This document shows positions 1 through 9,000 of a DNA stretch of 64,000 nt, piece by piece (positions within the stretch are counted from its first letter, which is position 1; every line of letters begins with the position of its first letter). The position numbers and the translations under genes are program-made. This DNA comes from Opitutaceae bacterium (GTDB lineage: Bacteria; Verrucomicrobiota; Verrucomicrobiia; Opitutales; Opitutaceae). The notes under the pieces were generated by a model, which searched no databases, was not told where the DNA came from, and worked only from the letters and a program-made list of their open reading frames with translations. The DNA is taken from assembly GCA_016795565.1 (NCBI GenBank), contig JAEUGW010000038.1, forward strand, positions 1 through 64,000, read 5' to 3'.

Positions 1-84
1 CAACCGCTCCTGCTCGAGCAGCCTTATTCACCCGCCGCTCGCCGAGGCTTCCAGGCCAAGCTGACCTGCATCAACTGGCACTGA
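1..84 (+). CDS. C-terminal end of an unidentified protein (partial)
   Basis: An open frame enters from the left edge and ends at the TGA at 82-84, giving 27 residues that finish in LTCINWH. Too little remains to recognise a family. The last codons contain a 13-bp sequence (CTGACCTGCATCA, 61-73) that recurs just after the stop at 101-113, so the 3' end of this gene seems to have been partly duplicated. The following MATE gene runs toward it on the other strand. Reading this as coding rests only on the open frame and on its clean end before an AT-richer spacer. Confidence 0.3.
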   Translation, partial: QPLLLEQPYSPAARRGFQAKLTCINWH

Positions 85-113
85 TTTTTTCCAACATTTC
101 CTGACCTGCATCA
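61..113 (+). repeat. 13-bp direct repeat at a gene end
   Basis: CTGACCTGCATCA occurs at 61-73, inside the last codons of the leftmost frame, and again at 101-113 in the short spacer. The copies are 40 bp apart, start to start. No function is evident. Confidence 0.4.
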
Positions 114-136
114 TGTGACACTTGCCCTATAATACG

Positions 137-1477
137 TTACAAATTTCCGGGCAGGGTCAGCCGGTGGAAACGGCGGCCGAGCAGCACGGCGGCGCAGCCG
201 AGGCCGATCGCCAGGCCGGTCCAGAGTCCCGCCGGACCCATCGTCGTCCTGAAGGCCAGCCAGTAGCCCAGCGGCAGCGAAATCACCCAGTAGGCGATGA
301 AGGTCAGCACGGTCGGCACGCGCACGTCGTGCAACCCGCGCAAGGACCCGGCACTGATCACCTGTGCGCCGTCGAACAGCTGGAAGATCGCCGCCACGAG
401 CAGCAGTTGCGCCGCCAGCGCGGCCACGTCCGCCGCCGGCGTGAACCAGCCGGCGACCGTCCGGCCCGCGAGCGCGAACACCAGCGCGAACACCAGCATG
501 CAGCCCACCCCCGTCGCGAAGGCCCCGAAGCCGATCGGGCGCAGCGCGTCGAGCCGGCCTTCGCCCCGGGCCTTGCTGATCCGCAGGCTGGTCGCGATCG
601 ACAGCCCGAGCGGCACCATGAAGGTCAGTGCCACGCAACCGAGCGCCACCTGGTGCGCCGCGAGGGGCACGGTGCCGAGCCAGCCCATCATCACCGCCGT
701 CATGGCAAACGCGCCGCCCTCGAACAGCAGCATGCCGCCCGTGGGCACGCCGAGCTTCAGCAGCTCCACGAACCGGCTGCGCTCCCAGCCTGCCCACGGC
801 GCCGCGCGCACCGGGGCGAAGGTCGGCGAAACCTTCAGCCAAATCCCGAGCGCGACCACGGCGGCCGTGCGCGCGACCAGCGTGGCCCACCCCGAGCCGA
901 CCAGGCCCATCGCGGGGAAGCCCCAATGCCCGAACACGAACAGCCAGTTGAGCAGCGCGTTGAGCCCGATGTCCGCGATCATGATGCCCATCGGCACCCA
1001 GGGGCGGCCGAGCGACTCCGCGAACTGCCGCTGCACCTGGAAGAACAGCGCCGGGATGAACGACGCGCCGATCAGCAGCAAAAACGGCCGCGTGATCGCC
1101 ACGACCTCCGGCGGCTGGCCGTAGTGATGGAGCTGCGTCGAGAGGAGCACGATCAACCCGAACGTGCCCGCCCCCACCGCCAGCGCCAGCGCCCGGCCGT
1201 GGCGCAGCCAGGCCGCGCAGCCCGCCTCGTCCCCGGCGCCGTGATCGCGCGCCGCGAAGACCCCGGCACCCATCAGCAGGCCGATGCCGATGATGTAGAA
1301 GATGTGAAAGGCGCCGTGCGTGAACGCCGCCGCCGCCAGCTCCACCGTGCCCACGCGCCCGATGAAGGCGTTGTCGGTCACGCCGATCAACATCTGGCTG
1401 ACCTGCCCGACGACGATCGGGAAGGCCAGCGCCAGCGTCGGGCGCAACTCACGGCGAACTGAATCAAGATCAACCAC
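137..1477 (-). CDS. MATE family multidrug/Na+ (or H+) antiporter
   Basis: This is an inner-membrane efflux pump of the MATE family, which exports cationic or aromatic compounds in exchange for Na+ or H+. The start chosen here gives 446 residues, the usual MATE length, with about 12 hydrophobic segments. The early LALAFPIVVGQVSQMLIGVTD and the DNAFIGRVG stretch match the MATE N-terminal half (first helix and first loop). The frame stays open to an ATG at 1639, but those 54 extra codons lie over a palindromic repeat (1549-1618) and a low-complexity stretch, so they are unlikely to be translated. The GTG at 1477 (V-V-D-L-D-S) fits best, although no clear Shine-Dalgarno precedes it. The substrate cannot be predicted. 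Confidence 0.88.
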   Translation of the reverse strand: MVDLDSVRRELRPTLALAFPIVVGQVSQMLIGVTDNAFIGRVGTVELAAAAFTHGAFHIFYIIGIGLLMGAGVFAARDHGAGDEAGCAAWLRHGRALALAVGAGTFGLIVLLSTQLHHYGQPPEVVAITRPFLLLIGASFIPALFFQVQRQFAESLGRPWVPMGIMIADIGLNALLNWLFVFGHWGFPAMGLVGSGWATLVARTAAVVALGIWLKVSPTFAPVRAAPWAGWERSRFVELLKLGVPTGGMLLFEGGAFAMTAVMMGWLGTVPLAAHQVALGCVALTFMVPLGLSIATSLRISKARGEGRLDALRPIGFGAFATGVGCMLVFALVFALAGRTVAGWFTPAADVAALAAQLLLVAAIFQLFDGAQVISAGSLRGLHDVRVPTVLTFIAYWVISLPLGYWLAFRTTMGPAGLWTGLAIGLGCAAVLLGRRFHRLTLPGNL

Positions 1478-1548
1478 GCAGGCACGAAGCCCGCGAAGCG
1501 CCCCCGGCGCAAGCCTGCCGGGATGTATCGGGTGGTTGGCGGGGAAAC

Positions 1549-1618
1549 TGTATGGGGTGGTCGCCGATTTCCACATCGGCGACATGTCGTCGGTATGGAA
1601 ACCGACGACCACCTTTCC
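1549..1618. repeat. Palindromic intergenic repeat (GTCGCCGAT..ATCGGCGAC type)
   Basis: Two back-to-back hairpins, GTCGCCGATTTCCACATCGGCGAC-like followed by GTCGGTATGGAAACCGAC, flanked by GGTGG/CCACC. The same building blocks form the core of the element inserted at 39620-39754. This may be a relic of that element without recognisable terminal repeats. Confidence 0.55.
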
Positions 1619-1640
1619 GTCATCCTGCCTGTCCGCCATA

Positions 1641-1776
1641 GAGCCATCCGAATAACCTATTCCCGGCCGCCTGGTTTTCTGTAGCGGCGGTCTGTGACCG
1701 CCGTCGAGCGTGGTGGGGTGATCGTTCGGCGGTCACAGACCGCCGCTACAGGACAGGCCGTTGTTCGGATAGGCTC
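1641..1776. mobile_element. Repeat family R1, copy 1 (MITE-like, 136 bp)
   Basis: The ends are inverted: GAGCCATCCGAATAAC on the left and GTTGTTCGGATAGGCTC on the right. The middle holds long inverted arms (TGTAGCGGCGGTCTGTGACC and its complement GGTCACAGACCGCCGCTACA) around a short centre. No coding capacity. Other copies lie at 15696-15824, 39522-39795 and 47895-47978. Its size, terminal inverted repeats and dispersal fit a non-autonomous element or a large REP-like palindrome. Confidence 0.75.
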
Positions 1777-1888
1777 TTAGGCTCGGCGACGGCGGAAGCG
1801 CAGCGAAGCAGCACGACCGCCGGCGATTATCGTGCTGGATTCTTCACTTCGTTCAGAATGACACTTCGGACGCCTTTTCACTTTCACC

Positions 1889-2755
1889 ATGTCCGCCCTC
1901 GCCCTTGGCATCATCCTCGTCGCCGCGTTCACGCACGCGACGTGGAACTACGCCGCCAAGCGCTCGGGCGGCGGCCTGCCCTTCGTGTGGCTGACCGGGC
2001 TCGTGTCGCTCTGCTTCTACGGGCCGCTGTCCCTCGCCTACCTTTGGTGGCAATCACCCGCCATCCCGCCGGGCGCGTGGCTCGTCGTCATCGGCAGCGG
2101 CCTGATCAAGCTGGCCTACGCGCTCCTGCTTCAGCGCGGCTACCGGCACGGGGACTTCTCGCTCGTTTACCCGCTGGCGCGCGGCACCGGGCCGCTGTTC
2201 TCCACGCTCACGGCCATCGCGCTCTTCGACGAGCGTCCGACCGCGCTCGCCCTCGCCGGCGGCGGCATCATCATCGCCAGCATCTTCGCGCTCACCGGCG
2301 GCACCCGGCTGCTCCACGCCGACCGCGCCCACCTGCGCCAGGGGTTGATCTACGGTTTCACCTGCGGCTGCTGCATCGCGGCGCTGACGGTGTGGGACAA
2401 GCACGCCGTCGCGCACCTGCACCTGCCGCCGCTGGTGTATGACTGCAGCACGCAGGTCGTGATGTGCATCGCGCTCGCGCCCTTCGCGTGGCCGCGCCGC
2501 GCCGAGGCCGCCTCCGCCTGGCGCGACCACCGGTGGAAGGTGTTCGCCGTGGCCCTGCTCGCACCGCTCGGCTACATCCTCATCCTGACGGCGATGACCT
2601 TCACGCCGGTCAGCTACATCGCCCCGGCGCGCGAGATCAGCATCCTCATCGGCACGTTCTTCGGCGCGAAGCTGCTGAAGGAGGCCGACGCCCCGCGCCG
2701 GCTCCTCGCCGCGGGCGGCATGGTCGCGGGCGTGATTGCGCTGGCGCTGGGTTGA
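1889..2755 (+). CDS. EamA/DMT family transporter
   Basis: Inner-membrane permease of the drug/metabolite transporter superfamily, 288 residues. About ten hydrophobic helices form two EamA-like halves. The first half opens with LALGIILVAAFTHATWNYAAK and the second carries TFTPVSYIAPAREISILIGT, close to the region seen in EamA proteins annotated as multidrug or amino-acid exporters. The ATG at 1889 follows a repeat-derived stretch (GAATGACACTT). Substrate and direction of transport are unknown. It stands alone on this strand, with a 20-bp gap before a possible short membrane gene. Confidence 0.88.
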   Translation: MSALALGIILVAAFTHATWNYAAKRSGGGLPFVWLTGLVSLCFYGPLSLAYLWWQSPAIPPGAWLVVIGSGLIKLAYALLLQRGYRHGDFSLVYPLARGTGPLFSTLTAIALFDERPTALALAGGGIIIASIFALTGGTRLLHADRAHLRQGLIYGFTCGCCIAALTVWDKHAVAHLHLPPLVYDCSTQVVMCIALAPFAWPRRAEAASAWRDHRWKVFAVALLAPLGYILILTAMTFTPVSYIAPAREISILIGTFFGAKLLKEADAPRRLLAAGGMVAGVIALALG

Positions 2756-2775
2756 GCGGGGCGTAGTTTTCCGCC

Positions 2776-2919
2776 GTGCGCCTGCCGAAGGAAATCATGG
2801 TCCTCCTCGTCCTGCTCGCCGTGATGATCATCGGCGTGTCCTGGTATGTCGTGGACCGGCGCGCGAAAAACCGTTTGCCGGCGGAGGCGTCGCCGGCCAC
2901 CGCCCCCGCCCACCCCTGA
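2776..2919 (+). CDS. Small single-span membrane protein, hypothetical
   Basis: A GTG-started frame of 47 codons, with an in-frame ATG at 2797, sits between the EamA transporter and the TRIC channel gene. It encodes a basic start (MRLPKEI), one hydrophobic span of about 17 residues (MVLLVLLAVMIIGVSWYVV) and a short Ala/Pro-rich tail after a DRRAKNR stop-transfer cluster. This is the layout of a genuine small membrane protein. It ends 13 bp before the next ATG, so the two may be co-transcribed. No family was recognised and no search was possible. Confidence 0.45.
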   Translation: MRLPKEIMVLLVLLAVMIIGVSWYVVDRRAKNRLPAEASPATAPAHP

Positions 2920-2932
2920 ACCCGCCGTCGCA

Positions 2933-3616
2933 ATGCTGAAGGGGAGCTTTGATCTGCCGGTGCTGTTCGACCTCGGGGCGACCTTTGCCTTCGCCCTCAC
3001 CGGCGCGCTCGCCGCCATCCGACGGCACTACGACATCGTCGGCGTGCTGGCCCTCGCGCTGGTGTCCGGCATCGGCGGCGGCCTGATCCGCGACGGCATC
3101 TTCCTGCAGGAGGGGCTGACGCCGCTGCTCACCACGCCGGCCTACATCTACACGGTCACCGCCGCGGTGGTGGCCAGCTTCTTCTTTGGCCGGCACGTCC
3201 ACCGCTTCCAGAGGCTCATCGCCTGGGTGGATGCGCTCGGGCTCGGGGCCTACGCGGCCTTCGGCGTGCAAAAATCCCTCACCGCCGGCCTGCCACCCTC
3301 GGCCGCCGTGCTCATCGGCGTCATCAACGCTGTCGGCGGCGGCCTGCTGCGCGACGTGCTCACCCGCGAGGAGCCGCTCGTGTTCAAGCCCGGCCAGTTC
3401 TACCTGCTCACGGCGCTGGTCGGCGCGGTCACCTTCATCTGCGCCGGTGCCTATCTCGCCATCAGCGCGTCGCAGGCCGCGTTCCTGGCCATGGCGGTGA
3501 CCTTCCTCTTCCGCTCCGTCACCATCGCCTTCAACTGGCGGACCGCCCCGGTTTCCTCCGGGGTCATCTTCAAGCAGGGCGACGACACCGCGCCGCCGTT
3601 CCCGCACAAGGACTGA
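2933..3616 (+). CDS. Trimeric intracellular cation (TRIC/UPF0126) channel family protein
   Basis: Inner-membrane protein of the bacterial TRIC/UPF0126 (YadS-like) family, thought to form K+-conducting trimers. The protein has 227 residues and about seven helices. The two internal repeats are visible: one has the signature SGIGGGLIRDGI and the other INAVGGGLLRDVLTREEP, the paired Gly-rich kinked helices of the family. The open frame extends upstream to 2846, but the ATG at 2933 gives the normal family length. It is followed 3 bp later by glycerol kinase, so the two are probably co-transcribed, though no functional link is evident. Confidence 0.9.
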   Translation: MLKGSFDLPVLFDLGATFAFALTGALAAIRRHYDIVGVLALALVSGIGGGLIRDGIFLQEGLTPLLTTPAYIYTVTAAVVASFFFGRHVHRFQRLIAWVDALGLGAYAAFGVQKSLTAGLPPSAAVLIGVINAVGGGLLRDVLTREEPLVFKPGQFYLLTALVGAVTFICAGAYLAISASQAAFLAMAVTFLFRSVTIAFNWRTAPVSSGVIFKQGDDTAPPFPHKD

Positions 3617-3619
3617 GCC

Positions 3620-5104
3620 ATGCGCCGCTTTATCCTCGCGCTCGACCAGGGCACCACGTCGTCGCGGGCCATTGTCTTCGACCGGCGCGGCCGCGCCGTC
3701 GCCACCGCGCAGCAGGAATTCGCGCAGCACTACCCGCAGCCCGGCTGGGTCGAGCATGACCCGCGCGACCTCTGGGCCAGCACGCGCCGCACCGCGCTCG
3801 GCGCCGTCGCCGAGGCCAACCTCACCGGCCGCGCCATCGCCGCCCTCGGCCTCACCAACCAGCGCGAGACCACGCTGCTGTGGGACCGCCGCACCGGCCG
3901 GCCGCTGCACCGCGCCATCGTGTGGCAGGACCGGCGCACCGCCGCCGCCTGCGCGTTACTCAAGCGCCGTGGCCTCGAGCCGCTTTTCCGGAAGAAGACC
4001 GGCCTGTTGCTCGACCCGTATTTCAGCGGCACCAAGCTCGCGTGGCTGCTCGACCACGTGCCCGGTGCCCGCCGGCGCGCGGAGCGGGGCGATCTCGCCT
4101 TTGGCACCGTGGACACCTGGCTGCTCTGGCAGCTCACCGGCGGTCGCGTCCACGCCACCGACGCCACCAACGCCTCGCGCACCCTCCTCCTCAACCTGCG
4201 CACCGCCGACTGGGACAACGAGCTCCTGAAAATCCTCCGCATCCCGCGCGAGGTGCTGCCCGAGGTGCGCGCGAGCAGCGGCGTCTTCGGCGAGGTGTCC
4301 GCCGTGCCGGCGCTGAACGGCATCCCCATCAGCGGCATCGCCGGCGACCAGCACGCCGCGCTCTTCGGCCAGGCCTGCTGGTCCCCCGGCATGGCAAAAA
4401 ACACCTACGGCACCGGCTGCTTCCTGCTGATGCACACCGGCGACCGGCCGGTCGTTTCCAAGAACAACCTGCTCACCACCATCGCGTGGCAGATTGACGG
4501 CCGCCTCGAATACGCGCTCGAGGGCTCCGTCTTCATCGGCGGCGCCGTCGTCCAGTGGCTGCGCGACGGCCTCGGCCTCATCGCGAAGTCCGTCGATGTC
4601 GAGAAACTCGCCGCGCAGGTCACGGACAACGGCGGCGTCTATCTCGTGCCGGCCTTTGCCGGGCTCGGCGCCCCGCATTGGGACGCCGCCGCGCGCGGTG
4701 TCATCACCGGCCTCACGCGCGGCAGCAACGCCGGCCACCTCGCCCGCGCCGCGCTCGAGAGCATCGCCTACCAGAGCGCCGACCTGCTCCGCGCCATGGC
4801 GGCCGACTGCGGCCGCCAACTCCGCGAACTCCGCGTGGACGGCGGCGCCACGGTGAACAACGCCCTCATGCAGTTCCAGGCCGACCTGCTCCGTGTGCCG
4901 GTCGTCCGCCCGCGCACGACGGAGACCACCGCGCTCGGAGCCGCCTACCTCGCGGGTCTCGCCGTGGGCTTCTGGAAAAACCGCGACGAGATCGCGTCGC
5001 TCTGGTCGGCCGACCGCACCTTCCGCGCGCAGATGCCCGCCGCTCCCGCCCGCCGCCTGCTGGCCGGTTGGCACGCAGCGGTCCGGCGGACCAGATCCCC
5101 GTAA
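3620..5104 (+). CDS. glpK: Glycerol kinase
   Basis: Cytoplasmic FGGY-family kinase that phosphorylates glycerol to sn-glycerol 3-phosphate using ATP. The 494 residues match full-length GlpK. The N-terminal phosphate loop [16 protein letters not shown] and the glycerol-binding NQRETT and WQDRRT motifs are intact. The second-domain ATP site GGATVNN is preceded by SIAYQSADL, as in GlpK. No glpF or glpD lies in the window. The downstream gene is a membrane hydroxylase, so a lipid-related theme is possible but unproven. The assignment is firm because the glycerol-specific motifs distinguish it from xylulokinases. Confidence 0.96.
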   Translation: MRRFILALDQGTTSSRAIVFDRRGRAVATAQQEFAQHYPQPGWVEHDPRDLWASTRRTALGAVAEANLTGRAIAALGLTNQRETTLLWDRRTGRPLHRAIVWQDRRTAAACALLKRRGLEPLFRKKTGLLLDPYFSGTKLAWLLDHVPGARRRAERGDLAFGTVDTWLLWQLTGGRVHATDATNASRTLLLNLRTADWDNELLKILRIPREVLPEVRASSGVFGEVSAVPALNGIPISGIAGDQHAALFGQACWSPGMAKNTYGTGCFLLMHTGDRPVVSKNNLLTTIAWQIDGRLEYALEGSVFIGGAVVQWLRDGLGLIAKSVDVEKLAAQVTDNGGVYLVPAFAGLGAPHWDAAARGVITGLTRGSNAGHLARAALESIAYQSADLLRAMAADCGRQLRELRVDGGATVNNALMQFQADLLRVPVVRPRTTETTALGAAYLAGLAVGFWKNRDEIASLWSADRTFRAQMPAAPARRLLAGWHAAVRRTRSP

Positions 5105-5134
5105 CAACCGCCGCGGCCGCGCGTCCTACCAGCC

Positions 5135-5944
5135 ATGGAGCAACTCTGGAACCCCGCCCGGCTCGCGATCGGCTTTGTGGTCCTGTTCGCGATCTTCGTG
5201 CCGCTGGAGGCCTTGTTCCCCCTGGTGCGGCGCCGTTTCTGGCAACGCCGGGGCGCGTGGGCAGACCTCGCCCATTTCTTCATCAGCGGGGCGTTGCGGA
5301 AGTTCCTCACCCTGGTCTTCGCCTACGTGCTCATCACGCTGCTCGGCTTTCTTGTCTGGCCGCCGTTGCAGCAGGGGCTCGCCGCCCTGCCGCGCGCGGC
5401 GCAGTTCGTCATCGCGCTGATTGTCTTCGAGGTCGGCGCCTACTGGGGCCACCGCTGGGCCCACACCGTGCCGTTCCTCTGGCGGTTTCACGCCGTCCAC
5501 CACTCGAGCGAGCACCTCGACTGGCTGGCCGCCTCGCGCGTGCATCCGGTGGACCAGACCTTCATCCGCCTCTGCGGCATCCTGCCGGTTTACCTGCTCG
5601 GCTTCACCCAAGCCACCTTCGGCTTCCTCATCGCCGTGGACGGGCTCATCGCCATCTTCATCCACGCGAATCTCCGGCTGCGCTTCGGCTGGCTCGAGCG
5701 CCTCATCGCCACCCCCGCCTACCACCACTGGCATCACGCCAACGAGGGCCCGGAGACGCAGAACAAGAACTTCGGCGGCCTGCTGCCGCTCGTTGACGCC
5801 CTCTTCGGCACGCTTTACCTGCCCGACCGCCTGCCCCGGAAATACGGCATCGACGAGCCGATGTCCGACAACTACGTCCGCCAACTCGCCGCGCCTTTCC
5901 AGTCCGCCAATAAGCCGGCAACCCGCCCGCCACCGGGTGCGTAA
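5135..5944 (+). CDS. Sterol desaturase/fatty acid hydroxylase superfamily protein
   Basis: Integral membrane non-haem di-iron oxygenase, 269 residues with about four helices. The histidine ligand clusters are present in order: HRWAH (106-110), HAVHHSSEH (119-127), HAN (177-179) and HHWHH (197-201). These match the FA_hydroxylase family, which hydroxylates or desaturates lipids or sterols. Bacterial relatives act on hopanoids, carotenoids or ornithine lipids, and the substrate here is unknown. It starts 31 bp after glpK on the same strand. Its stop lies about 100 bp before the coiled-coil gene, in a spacer containing GTTTTTTTG. Confidence 0.87.
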   Translation: MEQLWNPARLAIGFVVLFAIFVPLEALFPLVRRRFWQRRGAWADLAHFFISGALRKFLTLVFAYVLITLLGFLVWPPLQQGLAALPRAAQFVIALIVFEVGAYWGHRWAHTVPFLWRFHAVHHSSEHLDWLAASRVHPVDQTFIRLCGILPVYLLGFTQATFGFLIAVDGLIAIFIHANLRLRFGWLERLIATPAYHHWHHANEGPETQNKNFGGLLPLVDALFGTLYLPDRLPRKYGIDEPMSDNYVRQLAAPFQSANKPATRPPPGA

Positions 5945-6047
5945 AGCCCCGGTTAACAGGTGTTTTTTTGACTTGGGGGCCGCAGGGCGGGCTTGCAGCC
6001 GGGGCGTCACTCGGGCAAGTGTGTCCGTCCTCACACCCGCCTGCCGC

Positions 6048-9000
6048 ATGAAAATTTTCCGCCCGCTTGCCGCCGTTTTCCTCGTGTCCGCGCTTGGCCT
6101 GGCCGCCCTCGCCCAGGACAGCAGCGAGCTCGCCTCGCTCCGCGCCAAGGCCGAGAAGGGCAACGCCATCGCACAATACAACCTCGGCCTGGCCTACGCC
6201 CAGGGCCGCGGCATCGCCGCCGATCCGGTCGAGGCCTACGTGTGGCTCTCCCTCGCCCGGGAAAACGGGGCCCGCGGCCGCGCCCTCGACGGCATCGTCG
6301 CCGCGCTGGACAAACCCACGCTGGAGCTCGCCCAGCAGCGCACCCTCGACCGCAAGGCCGCCCTCGGTTCCGGGCGCGCCCCGGCCGCCAAGCCCGCGCC
6401 CGCTGCCCCGGCCACCGACCTCCAGCCCGCCCCCGTCGGCGCCGAACCCGGCGAGGACCCCGCCCTCGCCCGCCTGCGCAAGGAGCGCGATGCCTACTCC
6501 GCCAAGCTCGGCGAAATCGCCGCCGAGATGGACGCCCTCCGCACCGAGCGCGACCGCCTCGCCGAGCAGGCCGCCGAACTGCAAAAAAATTCCCAGGCCC
6601 TCAGCCGCGGCCTGCAGGAAAAGGCGCAGGCCGCCGAGGCCCGCGCCGCCGACCTCGCCCGCACCACCGAGTCCCTCCAATCCGAGCTCGCGCAGGCCCG
6701 CCAGGCCCTCGCCACCAAGCCCGCCGCCGACACCACGACGCTCGACGCCAAGAGCCGCGAGCTCACCGCCGCGCTGGCCGAACTCGAGTCCGCCCGCCAG
6801 TTCGGCCGCCAGGTCGAGGACACCCTTAACAAGGTCAACGACGACAAGGCCCGCGTCGCCGCCCAGGCCGCCGCCGAGCTCGAGTCCGCCCGCCAGTTCG
6901 GCCGCCAAGTCGAGGACACCCTCAACAAGGTCAACGACCAGAAGGCCGCCGTGGAAGCCCGGCTCGCCACCCTGACCGCGGAAGCCGGCCGCCACCAGCA
7001 GGAGCTCGCCGCGCTCGCGCAGGCCAAGGACGCCGCCGAAAAGGCCCTCGCCGCCCAGCCGACCGCTCCCGCCTACCCCGACCTGCGCGACCGGGTCGCC
7101 AGCCTCACGGCGGAGCTCTCGGCCGCGCGCACCGCGGCCCCGGCCTATCCCAACTTGTCCGCCGAAGTCGCCAGCGCCAAGCAGGAGGTGGCCGCGCTCG
7201 CCCAAACGAAGGCGGACCTCGCCGGCCGTGTCACCGAACTGGAGGCCAAGCTGTCGGCTGCCGAGCAGTCTCTCGCCGCCAAGCCCGCGGCTCCCAGCTA
7301 TCCCGACCTTCGCAACCGCGTCTCGGAACTCGAAACCTCACTCGCTGCCGCTCGCAATGCGGCCCCGAAGTATCCCGACCTCTCCGGCAAGGTGCGCGAG
7401 CTCGAGGCTTCCCTCTCGCAGACCAACACCGCTCTCGCCGCCGCCCGCAACGCCGCGCCCGCCTACCCGGATCTGCGCAACCAGGTCAGCGAACTCGAGA
7501 CGAAGGTTGCCAGCCTGACCGCCTCGACCGCACAGGCCCAACAGCAGGCCGCCCAGCTCGCCTCCGCCCGGGACGCCGCCGAAAAAGCCCTCGCCGCCCG
7601 GCCCGCCGCTCCCGCCTACCCCGACCTCCGCGACCGTGTCGCCAGCCTCACGACGGAGCTCTCGGCCGCCCGCAATGCCACGCCCGCCTACCCGGACCTG
7701 CGCAGCCGCGTGAGCGAATTGGAAGCCCAACACTCTGCCGACTTGTCCGCCGTAGCCTCGGCGAAGGCGGACCTCTCCGGCAAAGTGGCCGAGCTCGAGG
7801 CCGCCCTCGCGCAGACGAACTCCTTACTCGCCGCCGCCCGCAATGCCTCGGGCGCAGAAGCCGACCGCACCAAGCAACTTGAAACCGCGCTCGCCCAAGC
7901 GAAGGCGGCCGCTCCCGCCTATCCTGACTTGTCCAGCCGCGTCCGCGAACTGGAAGCCGCCGCCACCGCCACCGCCGCCGCCCGCGCGGAGACCGTCGCC
8001 CAAATCGACACCCTCGCCCAGGCCAAGGACGCCGCCGAAAAGGCCCTCGCCGACAGCTCCCGCCAGCTCGTCGCGCTCCAGAACGCCAAGCCCGCCGCGC
8101 CGGCCTACCCCGACTTGTCCGGCCGCGTCGCCGAACTCGAGGCCGCCGTGGCCGCCACGATCCAGAAATTTGGTGCCTCCGAACAGGCCCGCGCCGATCT
8201 CGGCCGCCAGTTCGACGACTACAAGAGCAGCACGGCCGCCGCCCAGCGCGAGCGCACCACGCTCCTCTCCAACCTGAAGATGCTCGAGTCCGACAAGGCC
8301 GCCCTCCGCCGCCAGGCGGACACCGCCGCCACCGAAACCAGCCAGCTCCGCACCCAGGTCGCCTCCCTCAAGGCCCAGGCCGCGAACCTCAAGCCCGCCG
8401 CCCCGGCCTACCCGAATCTCACCGACAAGGTCGCCGAACTCGAGGCCGCCCTCGTCGCCGCGCGCAGCGCTGCGCCCGCCTACCCGGACCTGCGCAGCCA
8501 CGTCACCGAACTGGAAGCCAAGCTGTCGTCCACCGAACAAGCCCTCGCCGCCAAACCCGCGGCTCCCAACTATCCCGACCTCTCCGGCAAAGTGGGCGAA
8601 CTCGAGGCCGCCCTCGTGCAGACGAACACCGCCCTCGCCGCCGCCCGCAATGCCGCGCCGGCTTATCCGAATCTCGCCGGCCGCGTAAATGAGCTTGAGG
8701 CGGCTCTGACCGCCGCGCGCAACGCCGCGAGCGCAGAAGCCGACCGCACCAAGCAACTTGAAGCCGCGCTCGCCCAAGCCAAGGCCGCCGCCCCGGCTTA
8801 CCCGAATCTCACCGACAAGGTCGCCGAGCTCGAAGCCGCGCTCGCCGCCAAACCCGCCGCTCCCACCTATCCTGACCTGAGCAGCCGTGTCTCGGAACTG
8901 GAAGCCCAGCACTCCGCCGACTTGTCCGCCCTGGCCTCGGCGAAGGCGGAAGCCGGCCGCGTCTCGGAACTTGAAACCGCGCTCGCCGCCGCGCGCAACG

